A DNA stretch of 8,270 nt from a bacterium. Lineage in GTDB: Bacteria > JAUVQV01 > DATDCY01. Within the stretch, counting starts at the first letter, position 1, and each line of letters starts with the position of its first letter. Below are positions 1 through 8,270 of this stretch, in pieces. The notes under the pieces were generated by a model that searched no databases, had not been told where the DNA came from, and worked only from the letters and a program-made list of their open reading frames with translations. The stretch is from NCBI GenBank assembly GCA_036524115.1, contig DATDCY010000305.1, forward strand, positions 1 through 8,270, in the 5' to 3' direction. The position numbers and the translations under genes are program-made.

Positions 1-906
<906 letters not shown>

Positions 907-910
<4 letters not shown>

Positions 911-2349
911 CTTCCGCCGCCGCCGGCTGGTACGGAAAATGCTTGCGCCCGCGAGCGGCCCCCGTCCGCGAAGCACATCGGGTCGCGCTCCCGCAGCGGA
1001 TCGAGGCCGAACCCGTGCGCGACGGCCATGCAGCCGCCGCACACGGGCCGGATCGGGCACCCGGCGCACGCGGCGCACCCGGCCCGGTAGCGCCGGGCGG
1101 CCTCCGAGTCGTAGACCGCCGCGATGCCCTCGCGCACGACGTCGCCGACCGGCGAGGGGAACTTGCGGCAGGCATGGGCCTCGCCATCCGGAAGCAGCGC
1201 CAGGAAGTCGAAGGCCGCGCCGCAGCCGCAGCCCGTGCACCCGCCCGAGGGCGGCTCCCCCCGGCGCCGCAGGACGATCGCGGCCAGGTTGTCCTTGACG
1301 CCGAGCGCCGGGTCCGCCGCGGCCGCGGTGACGTACTCCTCCAGGAAGCGCTCGTAGCGCTCCCGGGAGGGAAGACGGAGGGCCGCGCCCTCCCCCACCA
1401 TCGCGAGGCGGTTGAACTGGAAGACATCGACGAGGCCGCGGAGGCGGGCGGCGAGCGGAAGCACCTGGTCGACGTTGGCGTCCGTCAGCGTGAGCATGAC
1501 CGCCGCTGGGACGCCCAGGTCCCGGAGGTGGCGCAGGAACTCCTCGGTCCGGGCGAAGTGCCCCGCCCCGCGCACCCAGTCGTTGTGCCCCGGCAGCCCT
1601 TCGAGGCTGACCTGGAAGAACAGCGGCGCGCGGACGGCGAGCATCTCCTCGATGCGCCGGCGCGGCGACGGGTTGCCGAGGACCCCGACGCCGAAGCCGT
1701 GGCCGGCCGCCGCCGCGTAGAGCTCGAGGAAGTGCGGGTGCAGCAGCGGGTTGCCGCCGCTGAAGGAGACGACGCCGGCCACCCGCCGGGCGCGGCAGAA
1801 CCGGCGCAGGTCCTCGAGCACGCCCAGCGCCTGCTCGCGGGGGACGCCGGGCCGCTCGCTGCGGTCGTAGCAGTGACGGCAGCGCAGGTCGCAATCCTGC
1901 GTCAGGTGCCACTGGAGCGTGAACGTGGCCGACTCCCGGTAGCGGGGATCCGCCAGTTCCCCCGCCGGAAAACCGTCGCCGCGGCGGACGAGCGGGCGCG
2001 GCGCGAGGACCAGGCCCTCCCCGGCGGCACCCGCCAGCAGCGCCTCGACGTCGCCCTCGCACAGGGCGGCAGCCGCCGCGGCGACGGCGACGGGCAACCG
2101 CCCGGCGACGATCTTGAGCACCAGCAGGTCCCGCGGCTCGGCCGCGCGCACCGTCGCCTGCCCCGCGAGCGGCGGACGCCAGACCAGCAGGAGACCGTCT
2201 CCCGCCTGCACGAGCCTGAGGGTCGGATTGAGCTCGGGGCGCTCACCCGGCGCCCAGCGTGGGGGGGCCGCCGCGGCCGAAACCGCGGCCAGGGCCTCGC
2301 GCACCCCGGAGAACGTGGCCGCCCGCGGGAGAACGCCGTTCCGGTCCAT
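907..2349 (-). CDS. Radical SAM/SPASM peptide maturase with RRE-like N-terminus
   Basis: This 480-residue protein is a predicted radical SAM enzyme that modifies a ribosomally made peptide. Residues about 40-120 (from ELNPTLRLVQAG through a helical stretch to VLAPRPL) look like a PqqD-type winged-helix RiPP recognition element. The radical SAM core follows: the [4Fe-4S] cysteines C153, C157 and C160 in TQDCDLRCRHC, and the GGNP SAM-binding motif at 198-201. The C-terminal SPASM region has C376-X12-G-X4-C394, then C428-X2-C431-X5-C437-X2-C440 and C459, for auxiliary Fe-S clusters. Extra cysteines are C371, C374 and C425. The block GCGAAFDFLALLPDGEAHAC recalls the Geobacter 'selenobiotic' SbtM-like maturase family; this assignment rests on memory and is moderate. 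The start at 2349 has no Shine-Dalgarno but fits a promoter placing the mRNA start about 3 bases upstream. No precursor peptide gene is visible beside it. A heme-pathway (NirJ-like) or anaerobic sulfatase-type SPASM enzyme is the alternative. Confidence 0.9.
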
Positions 2350-2358
2350 CGAATGGTA

Positions 2359-2387
2359 AACCTAGACGGGCTCCCGGGGGGTGTCAA
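2359..2387 (-). promoter_or_regulatory. Probable promoter of the radical SAM gene
   Basis: On the minus strand there is a perfect TTGACA at 2387-2382, a 17-base spacer, and TAGGTT at 2364-2359 as a weak -10 (the conserved first, second and last bases match). The flanking GTTGACACCC resembles the pyrG (GTTGACAACCC) and lysC (ATTGACACCCC) -35 regions in this window. The predicted start near 2352 is about 3 bases ahead of the ATG at 2349, implying an almost leaderless message. Confidence 0.55.
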
Positions 2388-2391
2388 CCGG

Positions 2392-2406
2392 GGGTGGCGC
2401 GCACCC
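2392..2406. promoter_or_regulatory. Small inverted repeat between divergent promoters
   Basis: GGGTG (2392-2396) and CACCC (2402-2406) are separated by GCGCG and lie between the -35 boxes of the divergent radical SAM and LysM-gene promoters. The position would suit an operator acting on both genes. The arms are only five bases in a very GC-rich stretch, so chance is quite possible. Confidence 0.2.
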
Positions 2407-2426
2407 GCCCCGGCGTGACGGCGCGG

Positions 2427-2455
2427 TTGCAAACGGGGGGCGGGATTGGTATAAG
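2427..2455 (+). promoter_or_regulatory. Sigma70-type promoter of the LysM-NlpC/P60 gene
   Basis: A TTGCAA -35 box (2427-2432, four of six bases), a 17-base spacer and a TATAAG -10 box (2450-2455, five of six) are seen in one of the few A/T-containing stretches of this region. The expected transcription start is around 2461-2464, directly at the ATG at 2465. No Shine-Dalgarno lies between, so a leaderless mRNA is predicted. Confidence 0.65.
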
Positions 2456-2464
2456 CATTCGTTA

Positions 2465-3658
2465 ATGTTCCCTATTCGAAGTTGTGTCCGCGCCGCGGCG
2501 GCGCTGGCGGCCGTGTTGGTGCTGTCGGCGGCGGCCACGGCCCGCGCCGGCGGCGTGTACTTCGTCAAGGAGGGGGACACCCTCGCCAGGGTCGGCCGGA
2601 TCTTCGGCATCGGGGTCGACGAGATCCGCGCGGCCAACCCGCTCGTCGGCGATCGCATCGCGCCGGGCGACCGGCTGCGCATTCCCGACCCGGTCGCCCC
2701 CGTCGCCGTGGCGGCCGGCATGCCCGACCAGACCGTGCGCCACGGCGTGGACCAGGAGCGGGTACGCCAGATGGTGTGCCGCGAGGAGACCGTCTACCAC
2801 GCGGTCGCGAAGGGCGAGACCCTCACGGCGATCGCCCGGCGCTACCACACGTCCATCGGGGAGCTGCGGCAGATCAACGGCCTGCGCTCGCGCTCGCGGC
2901 TGGCCGTCGGGCAGCGGCTGGTCGTCCGCCGGTCGGGCCCGCGGACGCACGTCGTGCGCCGCGGCGAGACGCTGACCCGCGTCGCCGCGCTCCGGCACGT
3001 CCCCGTCGCCGACCTGCGCCGCCTCAACGGCCTGGAGGACGACGACCTGGCAGCCGGGCAGCGGCTCATCCTCGAGCCGTGCGACCGCCTCGCCGCGGCC
3101 GGCAGCGAGCCTCCCCCTCTCGGCGGGCCGGCGTCGGACGAGGAGTTCCGCGAGGCCGTCGCCGCGGCCGCGGCGCTGGCATCGCGCGAGGCCCAGGGCC
3201 TCGTCAACGCGGCGCCGGCGGCGGTGCCCGCCTCCGACCCCGCGGCGGCGCCCCCCGGCATCGCGCAGCGGGTGATCGGCATGGCGAAGACCATGCTGAA
3301 CATCCCCTATCGCTTCGGCGGGACGACGCTGCGCGGCATCGACTGCTCGGCGTATGTCCAGATGGTCTTCGGCCTCATCGACCTGCAGCTGCCCCGCACG
3401 GCGCGCGAGCAGTTCGCCCTCGGCGCCCGCGTCGAGCGCGCGGCGCTCGCCGTCGGCGATCTGGTCTTCTTCCGCACCTACGCCAGGTTCCCCTCGCACG
3501 TCGGCATCTACCTGGGCGACGACCTCTTCATCCATGCCTCCTCGGTCGGCCGCAAGGTGACGATCGACAGCCTCGACCAGGGATACTATCGCAAGCGCTT
3601 CCTCGGCGGGCGCCGTGTCATCGACGACGACGGCCCCGCGCTGGCCGCCGCCCCCTGA
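2465..3658 (+). CDS. Exported triple-LysM, NlpC/P60 peptidoglycan endopeptidase
   Basis: This 397-residue protein is a predicted cell-wall hydrolase that binds peptidoglycan through LysM domains and cuts stem-peptide bonds. Residues 1-28 form a signal peptide (basic MFPIRSCVR, hydrophobic core, ARA cleavage site before G29). Three LysM repeats follow at about 31-74, 111-154 and 161-203, each with the G-[ED]-T-L signature (KEGDTL, AKGETL, RRGETL). An alanine/proline-rich linker spans about 205-265. The NlpC/P60 domain covers about 266-385 with catalytic Cys294 (GIDCSAYVQ), His345 (SHVGIYL) and third-site His357 (LFIHASS), so it looks active. The frame stays open upstream to a GTG at 2381, but that codon lies before the promoter and would bury the signal peptide; ATG 2465 is preferred. 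The prenyl synthase gene follows after 38 bases on the same strand. A role in cell separation or wall remodelling is inferred from the family. Confidence 0.94.
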   Translation: MFPIRSCVRAAAALAAVLVLSAAATARAGGVYFVKEGDTLARVGRIFGIGVDEIRAANPLVGDRIAPGDRLRIPDPVAPVAVAAGMPDQTVRHGVDQERVRQMVCREETVYHAVAKGETLTAIARRYHTSIGELRQINGLRSRSRLAVGQRLVVRRSGPRTHVVRRGETLTRVAALRHVPVADLRRLNGLEDDDLAAGQRLILEPCDRLAAAGSEPPPLGGPASDEEFREAVAAAAALASREAQGLVNAAPAAVPASDPAAAPPGIAQRVIGMAKTMLNIPYRFGGTTLRGIDCSAYVQMVFGLIDLQLPRTAREQFALGARVERAALAVGDLVFFRTYARFPSHVGIYLGDDLFIHASSVGRKVTIDSLDQGYYRKRFLGGRRVIDDDGPALAAAP

Positions 3659-3696
3659 CGCTTTCCGCGCGTCGGCGGCAGGACGGCATTCTCCCG

Positions 3697-4707
3697 ATGG
3701 GCACGGTGGGCGCGGCTGACGCCTCCGGCTGGACCTACCAGGGGCTGACGCGCCGCTTCGGCGACGACCTCGCGGCGATCGAGCGGGCGATCGCGGGGAA
3801 CCTCGGCTCGGACAACGAGCTGCTCCGGACGATGGCAGCCCACGTGGCCCTCAGCGGCGGCAAGCGCCTGCGGCCGCTGCTCGTCGTCCTCACCGCGCGG
3901 CTCAGCGGGTACGACGGCGAGGGCCACGTCCCGCTCGGCAACGCCGTCGAGTACCTCCACGCGGCCACCCTGCTGCACGACGACGTCCTCGACCAGGCCG
4001 AGGTGCGCCGCGGCGCCCCCTCGGCCAACGCCGTCTGGGGGAACCACCTGGCCGTGCTCGGCGGCGACTTCCTCTACACCACCGCCTTCGACCTGCTCCT
4101 GGCGGGGGCCCCGCGCGAGGTGATCCGGATGCTCTGCCGCTGCTCGCTCGACATGGTCGAGGGCGAGGTCCTCCAGCGCCGCTGGCGCAACCGCGCCGAC
4201 ATCGACGAGGCGACCTACGTCGCGATCGTCGCGCGCAAGACCGCCAGCCTCATCGCCGGCTGCTGCCGCTCGGGGGCCCTCCTCGCGCGCGCCGAGGCCC
4301 CCGCCGTCGAGGCGCTCGGGCGGTTCGGCACCGCGCTCGGGACCGCCTTCCAGGTCATCGACGACACGCTCGATTACCTGGCGGACCCCGCCCGGCTCGG
4401 CAAGGCGCTCGGCGGGGACCTGCGCCAGGGGACGGTGACGCTGCCGCTGATCCACCTGCTGCGCCGCGAGGGCATCCCGCGCGAGCAGGAGCGCGTCCGC
4501 GACGTCATCGGCCGCGGCGAGGCCACCGACGCGGAGGTCGCCTGGATCGCGGGCCTGCTGCGCGAGCACCGGTGCGGCGAGAGCGCGATCGCCCGCGCCC
4601 GGACGTTCGCGGCGGAGGCGCGCGCGGCGCTCGACCCGCTCGCCGGCACCGAGCTGCGCGAGGCGCTGCTCGCCGCCGCCGACTTCGTCATCGCCCGCGA
4701 TTACTAG
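3697..4707 (+). CDS. ispB: Long-chain polyprenyl diphosphate synthase
   Basis: This trans-isoprenyl diphosphate synthase adds isopentenyl diphosphate units to an allylic primer, making the side chain of a respiratory quinone (probably menaquinone) in the cytoplasm. The 336-residue length is usual. Signatures in order are GGKRLRP at 54-60, the first Asp-rich motif in LLHDDVLD (Asp95, Asp96, Asp99) followed by RRG at 104-106, KT at 181-182, the second Asp-rich motif in FQVIDDTLDYL (Asp222, Asp223, Asp226), and GKALGGDLRQG at 235-245. The frame remains open far upstream inside the LysM gene, but ATG at 3697 precedes the first family-like sequence. AGGA at 3680-3683 is a weak ribosome site, 13 bases before the ATG. 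No promoter was seen in the 38-base gap, so cotranscription with the upstream gene is likely. Product chain length cannot be read from sequence; ispB is used as the closest name, and hepta- or solanesyl-type enzymes are equally possible. Confidence 0.94.
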   Translation: MGTVGAADASGWTYQGLTRRFGDDLAAIERAIAGNLGSDNELLRTMAAHVALSGGKRLRPLLVVLTARLSGYDGEGHVPLGNAVEYLHAATLLHDDVLDQAEVRRGAPSANAVWGNHLAVLGGDFLYTTAFDLLLAGAPREVIRMLCRCSLDMVEGEVLQRRWRNRADIDEATYVAIVARKTASLIAGCCRSGALLARAEAPAVEALGRFGTALGTAFQVIDDTLDYLADPARLGKALGGDLRQGTVTLPLIHLLRREGIPREQERVRDVIGRGEATDAEVAWIAGLLREHRCGESAIARARTFAAEARAALDPLAGTELREALLAAADFVIARDY

Positions 4708-4772
4708 GTCGCCCGGGCCGCTGAGGAGGCCCTGACGCGCCCTGGCGTCGTTGTTCCTTGCCTCGCTTGTGC

Positions 4773-4790
4773 GGCGGGCACCAGCCCGCC
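4773..4790. terminator. Perfect 7-bp hairpin in convergent gap
   Basis: GGCGGGC (4773-4779), loop ACCA, then GCCCGCC (4784-4790) form a perfect stem of seven G:C pairs, 65 bases after the prenyl synthase stop. No T-tract follows on either strand, so it is not a classical intrinsic terminator. It may halt or stabilise the 3' ends of the two converging transcripts. Confidence 0.4.
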
Positions 4791-4807
4791 TCCGCGCCCG
4801 CTCGTCC

Positions 4808-4853
4808 CTGCCTTGGTGGAACGCACCGGGACGCTCCCGGTCGGCCAGGGCAG
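4808..4853. terminator. Compound stem-loop downstream of comEA and the prenyl synthase
   Basis: An outer stem of CTGCCTTGG (4808-4816) and CCAGGGCAG (4845-4853), nine pairs with one T/G wobble, encloses a perfect inner hairpin ACCGGGA (4825-4831), loop CGC, TCCCGGT (4835-4841). It ends six bases past the comEA stop codon on the minus strand. No U-run is present on either strand. The likeliest role is a shared 3' end or terminator-like barrier for convergent transcription. The rest of the 151-base gap (4708-4858) shows nothing else. Confidence 0.4.
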
Positions 4854-4858
4854 CCAAT

Positions 4859-5229
4859 TCAGGGGCGGCTGAGATCCGATTGTGGCGGCGGGGCGTCCCC
4901 GCAGGCGACGAGCGGCCGGAGCCGCTCGACGAGTCTCTTGCCCACGCCGGACACGGCGTCGAGATCCTCGACGCTGCGGAAGGGCCCGTGCGCGCCCCGG
5001 TGGGCGACGATCCGCGACGCGAGCGACGCGCCGACCCCCGGCAGCGCCTCGAGTTCCGCCGCGGTCGCGGCGTTGAGGTCGATGCGCACCTCGAGGCGCG
5101 GGTCGTCGGCCACGGGGACCTCCAGGGGGGTCTGCCCGGCCCGGCGCGCCGCGAGGAGCGTGGCGGCGAGCAGCGCCGCGGCCGCGACCAGCAGCACGCG
5201 CTGCGCGGCGCGCGGCCAGGGCGGGCCCA

Positions 5230-5230
<1 letters not shown>
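4859..5230 (-). CDS. comEA: ComEA-like membrane-anchored helix-hairpin-helix protein
   Basis: This 123-residue protein has a short N-terminus, one hydrophobic segment at about 10-28 (QRVLLVAAAALLAATLLAA) and a ComEA-type tandem helix-hairpin-helix domain at about 48-108. The signatures are IDLNAATAAELEALPGVG (50-67), the helix running to IVAHR, the GPF turn at 82-84, and SVEDLDAVSGVG (86-97). ComEA proteins bind double-stranded DNA at the membrane during natural transformation, and other HhH proteins of this shape have no proven role. The start at 5230 shares its A with the TGA stop of cimA (TGATG), and GGAG lies just upstream inside cimA, so translation is coupled. The frame extends upstream to 5290, but that part is cimA coding sequence. 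Third gene of the lysC operon. A competence role is inferred only from the domain. Confidence 0.88.
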
Positions 5231-6812
<1,582 letters not shown>

Positions 6813-6816
<4 letters not shown>

Positions 6817-7316
6817 AGGTCGCGGTCCCCGGCGACGGCGCCGCTGCCGAGCGCGAAGGCCTCGTGCAGGACGCGCGTCGCCAGCTCCGCGTACTTGGAC
6901 TCGATGAGGCAGGAGATCTTGATCTCCGAGGTGCCGATCGAGAGGATGTTGATGTTCTGGTCGGCCAGGGCGCGGAACATCTTCGCGGCGACGCCGGCGT
7001 GGCTGCGCATCCCGGTGCCGACGATCGAGATCTTGGCCAGGTTGTCCGCCGTCACCAGGCCCTTGGCCCCCACGGCGGCGAGCACGGGCGCCAGCGCGTC
7101 GCGCGTGCGCTCGGCGTCCGCCTTGAGCACCGTGAAGGTGATGTCGGTCGTCCCCTCGCGGCTGAGGTTCTGCACGATCAGGTCGACGAGGACGCCGGCC
7201 TCGGCGATCGCCTGGAAGATCTGCGCGGCGACGCCGGGGCGGTCGGGCGCCCCCTGGATCGTGATCTTGCTCTCGTTCCTGCTCAGCGTCACGCCCGAGA
7301 CGAGCACCTGTTCCAT
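6813..7316 (-). CDS. lysC: Probable aspartokinase beta subunit from an internal lysC start
   Basis: Inside lysC, in the same frame, ATG at 7316-7314 (Met247) is preceded by AAGGAGGA (7331-7324) with a seven-base spacer, a better Shine-Dalgarno than the one at the main start. Translation from here gives 167 residues made only of the two ACT domains. Bacillus subtilis aspartokinase II and Corynebacterium glutamicum aspartokinase produce just such a beta subunit (about 160-170 residues) from an in-frame internal start at the equivalent point, giving alpha2-beta2 enzymes. The placement at the linker between catalytic and ACT domains argues that the site is used. Lys-Glu-Asp codons AAG GAG GAC can create such a sequence by chance, so this remains a prediction. 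Confidence 0.6.
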
Positions 7317-8054
7317 CGAGGGGTCCTCCTTGATCACCATCGTGCCGGGCTGGTCGGTGAAGCTCGAGCAGACCCGGACCGGGACGTTGTAGTTGGCCGC
7401 GTATTCCACGGAGCGCGCCTGGAGCACCTTGGCGCCGAGCGAGGCCATCTCGAGCATCTCCTCGTAGGAGACCCGTGGGAGCAGCCGCGCATCCGGCACG
7501 ACGTTCGGGTCCGAGGTGTAGACGCCGTCGACGTCCGTGTAGATGTCGCAGCGGTCGGCCTCGATCGCCGCCGCGAGCGCCACGGCCGTCAGGTCCGAGC
7601 CGCCGCGGCCGAGCGTCGTGATGTCGTCGTCGGGGGTGATCCCCTGGAAGCCGGCCACCACCGCGACCTCGCCGCCGTCGAGCGCCTCGCGGACACGGTC
7701 GGCCTCGACCTTGCGGATCCGCGCGCGGGTGAAGTCGGTATCCGTCAGGAAGCCGGCCTGCCAGCCCGTGAACGAGCGCGCCGGGCACCCGAGGTCGCGC
7801 AGCGCAATCGCCAGCAGCGCGATCGTGACCTGCTCGCCGGTGGCGACGAGCACATCCTGCTCGCGCGCGTCGGGCCGCGGCGAGACCTCCTGCGAGAGCT
7901 TGAGCAGGCGGTCGGTCTCGCCGCTCATGGCGGAGACGACCACCGCGACCCGGTTGCCGGCGGCGGCCGCGTAGGCGACCAGCCGCGCGACGTTCCTGAT
8001 GCGCTCGGGGGACCCGACCGAGGTGCCGCCGAACTTCTTGACAATGAGTGCCAT
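6813..8054 (-). CDS. lysC: Aspartate kinase (aspartokinase, alpha subunit)
   Basis: This enzyme phosphorylates aspartate, the committed step to lysine, threonine, methionine and diaminopimelate. The 413 residues match the monofunctional LysC family (about 400-420). The kinase domain shows KFGGTSVG at 7-14, TGEQ at 72-75, GFQGIT at 135-140, GRGGSD at 149-154 and YTDVDGVYTSDP at 172-183. Two ACT domains follow, about 262-330 (KITIQGAPDRPGVAAQIF) and 342-405 (KISIVGTGMRSHAGVAAKMF, SEIKIS at 376-381), the layout of lysine- and/or threonine-inhibited enzymes. ATG 8054 is preceded by GAGGAG at 8070-8065, a strong ribosome site. It is the first gene of the operon, its TGA overlaps the GTG start of cimA, and a promoter stands about 30 bases upstream. 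An internal start for a separate regulatory subunit is described separately. Confidence 0.97.
7324..7331 (-). promoter_or_regulatory. Internal Shine-Dalgarno within lysC
   Basis: AAGGAGGA on the minus strand lies seven bases before the in-frame ATG at 7316. It is the closest match to the anti-Shine-Dalgarno in the window and sits at the domain boundary of aspartokinase, where beta-subunit translation starts in other bacteria. Confidence 0.6.
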
Positions 8055-8064
8055 CTTTCAGTCT

Positions 8065-8070
8065 CTCCTC
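8065..8070 (-). promoter_or_regulatory. Ribosome binding site of lysC
   Basis: GAGGAG on the minus strand, ten bases before the ATG at 8054. It fixes the lysC start. Confidence 0.75.
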
Positions 8071-8086
8071 GGAAAAAGGTGAAGGA

Positions 8087-8114
8087 ATTGTAGCGATTAC
8101 CGGTGGGGTGTCAA
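8087..8114 (-). promoter_or_regulatory. Near-consensus sigma70 promoter of the lysC-cimA-comEA operon
   Basis: On the minus strand TTGACA (8114-8109) and TACAAT (8092-8087, five of six consensus bases) are separated by 16 bases. The predicted start near 8080 gives a leader of about 25 bases containing the GAGGAG site. The leader is too short for a riboswitch or attenuator, so no lysine riboswitch controls this operon from here; feedback on the ACT domains is the likelier control. Confidence 0.85.
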
Positions 8115-8142
8115 TGCGCCGGACCCCGCCGCCAGGCGCCGC

Positions 8143-8171
8143 TTCTCAGGACCCGGATGCTGTGCTATTAA
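8143..8171 (+). promoter_or_regulatory. Probable promoter of the rightmost gene
   Basis: TTCTCA (8143-8148, four of six) and TATTAA (8166-8171, four of six, preceded by TGC as in an extended -10) are spaced by 17 bases. The start would be near 8178, just ahead of the ribosome site at 8181-8188. It is divergent from the lysC promoter, with 28 bases between the two -35 boxes. Confidence 0.5.
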
Positions 8172-8194
8172 TGCAGCCTCAGGGAGGGACACCG

Positions 8195-8270
8195 ATGAGC
8201 GATTACCTTGCCGCAGGGCGCCTGGAGGACCACCCGTTCGCCGAGCTCGCGGGCCGCATCTTCCGCGAAG
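8195..8270 (+). CDS. N-terminus of a possible PATAN/DUF4388 protein (cut by window edge)
   Basis: ATG at 8195 is preceded by a strong ribosome site AGGGAGGG (8181-8188, six bases upstream). Only 25 codons are in the window, beginning MSDYLAAGRLEDHPFAEL and continuing AGRIFRE. The pattern of glycine-x-leucine, then HPF-x-EL and a helix ending RE resembles the opening of PATAN (DUF4388) domains, often found in deltaproteobacterial signalling proteins, where a T-G-V-L-x-L strand would come next. That resemblance is from memory and short; the gene call is firmer than the family. The gene is transcribed away from lysC. Confidence 0.6.
   Translation, partial: MSDYLAAGRLEDHPFAELAGRIFRE

Noticed and set aside
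2381-2464. GTG at 2381 as the start of the LysM protein
   Set aside because: It lies upstream of the best promoter and would put 28 polar residues before a clean signal peptide.
2482-3696. N-terminal extension of the prenyl synthase by 405 residues
   Set aside because: It is the LysM gene read in another frame and is very Arg/Pro-rich; the prenyl synthase family sequence starts after ATG 3697.
6817-7788. N-terminal extension of cimA by 324 residues, which would make an apparent fusion protein
   Set aside because: The extension reads lysC in another frame; family similarity begins at the GTG at 6816, which overlaps the lysC stop.
6864-8093. A 409-codon plus-strand open frame opposite lysC
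   Set aside because: It is a shadow of lysC with no recognisable motif, and it runs through the lysC ribosome site and into its promoter.
8055-8142. Lysine riboswitch or leader peptide attenuator ahead of lysC
   Set aside because: The promoter leaves only about 25 transcribed bases before the ATG, too short for a lysine riboswitch, and no leader ORF is visible.

Overview
The window is very GC-rich (about 70 % by eye), with nearly every third codon position G or C. It is densely packed with bacterial chromosomal genes. The aspartokinase / (R)-citramalate synthase pair, a SPASM radical SAM enzyme resembling Geobacter-type peptide maturases, and a possible PATAN/DUF4388 protein at the right edge together suggest a high-GC member of the Desulfuromonadia/Desulfobacterota or a near relative. 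This placement is inferred from gene content and remembered family resemblance, not from a search. No tRNA, rRNA, CRISPR array, insertion sequence or phage gene was seen.

Layout, left to right. (1) Positions 1-837, minus strand: the N-terminal half of CTP synthase (pyrG), cut by the window edge. A 12-codon upstream ORF overlaps its start, and a strong promoter lies just upstream. (2) 907-2349, minus: a radical SAM/SPASM enzyme with an N-terminal region like a RiPP recognition element. (3) 2350-2464: a divergent promoter region. (4) 2465-3658, plus: an exported triple-LysM NlpC/P60 peptidoglycan hydrolase. It is followed after 38 bases by (5) 3697-4707, plus: a long-chain polyprenyl diphosphate synthase, probably in the same transcript. 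(6) 4708-4858: a gap between convergent genes holding two hairpins. (7) An operon on the minus strand reading right to left: lysC (8054-6813), cimA (6816-5230) and a comEA-like helix-hairpin-helix gene (5230-4859), joined by overlapping stop and start codons and driven by one near-consensus promoter at 8087-8114. (8) 8195-8270, plus: the first 25 codons of a divergent gene with its own promoter and ribosome binding site.

How the genes fit together. lysC and cimA feed the aspartate-family and isoleucine pathways. Citramalate synthase gives 2-oxobutyrate without threonine, so these two co-translated enzymes may set the split between lysine/threonine/methionine and isoleucine. The comEA-like gene has no obvious link to them beyond sharing the transcript. 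The cell-wall hydrolase and the prenyl synthase are a plausible but loose envelope/quinone pair. The radical SAM gene stands alone and no substrate peptide gene was found.

The points most worth following up are: an apparent internal start in lysC with a near-perfect Shine-Dalgarno, predicting a separate 167-residue regulatory subunit; the orphan RRE-like/radical SAM/SPASM peptide maturase; the arginine-rich mini-ORF fused by ATGA overlap to pyrG; and divergent promoters that place transcription starts almost on the start codons, predicting leaderless mRNAs.
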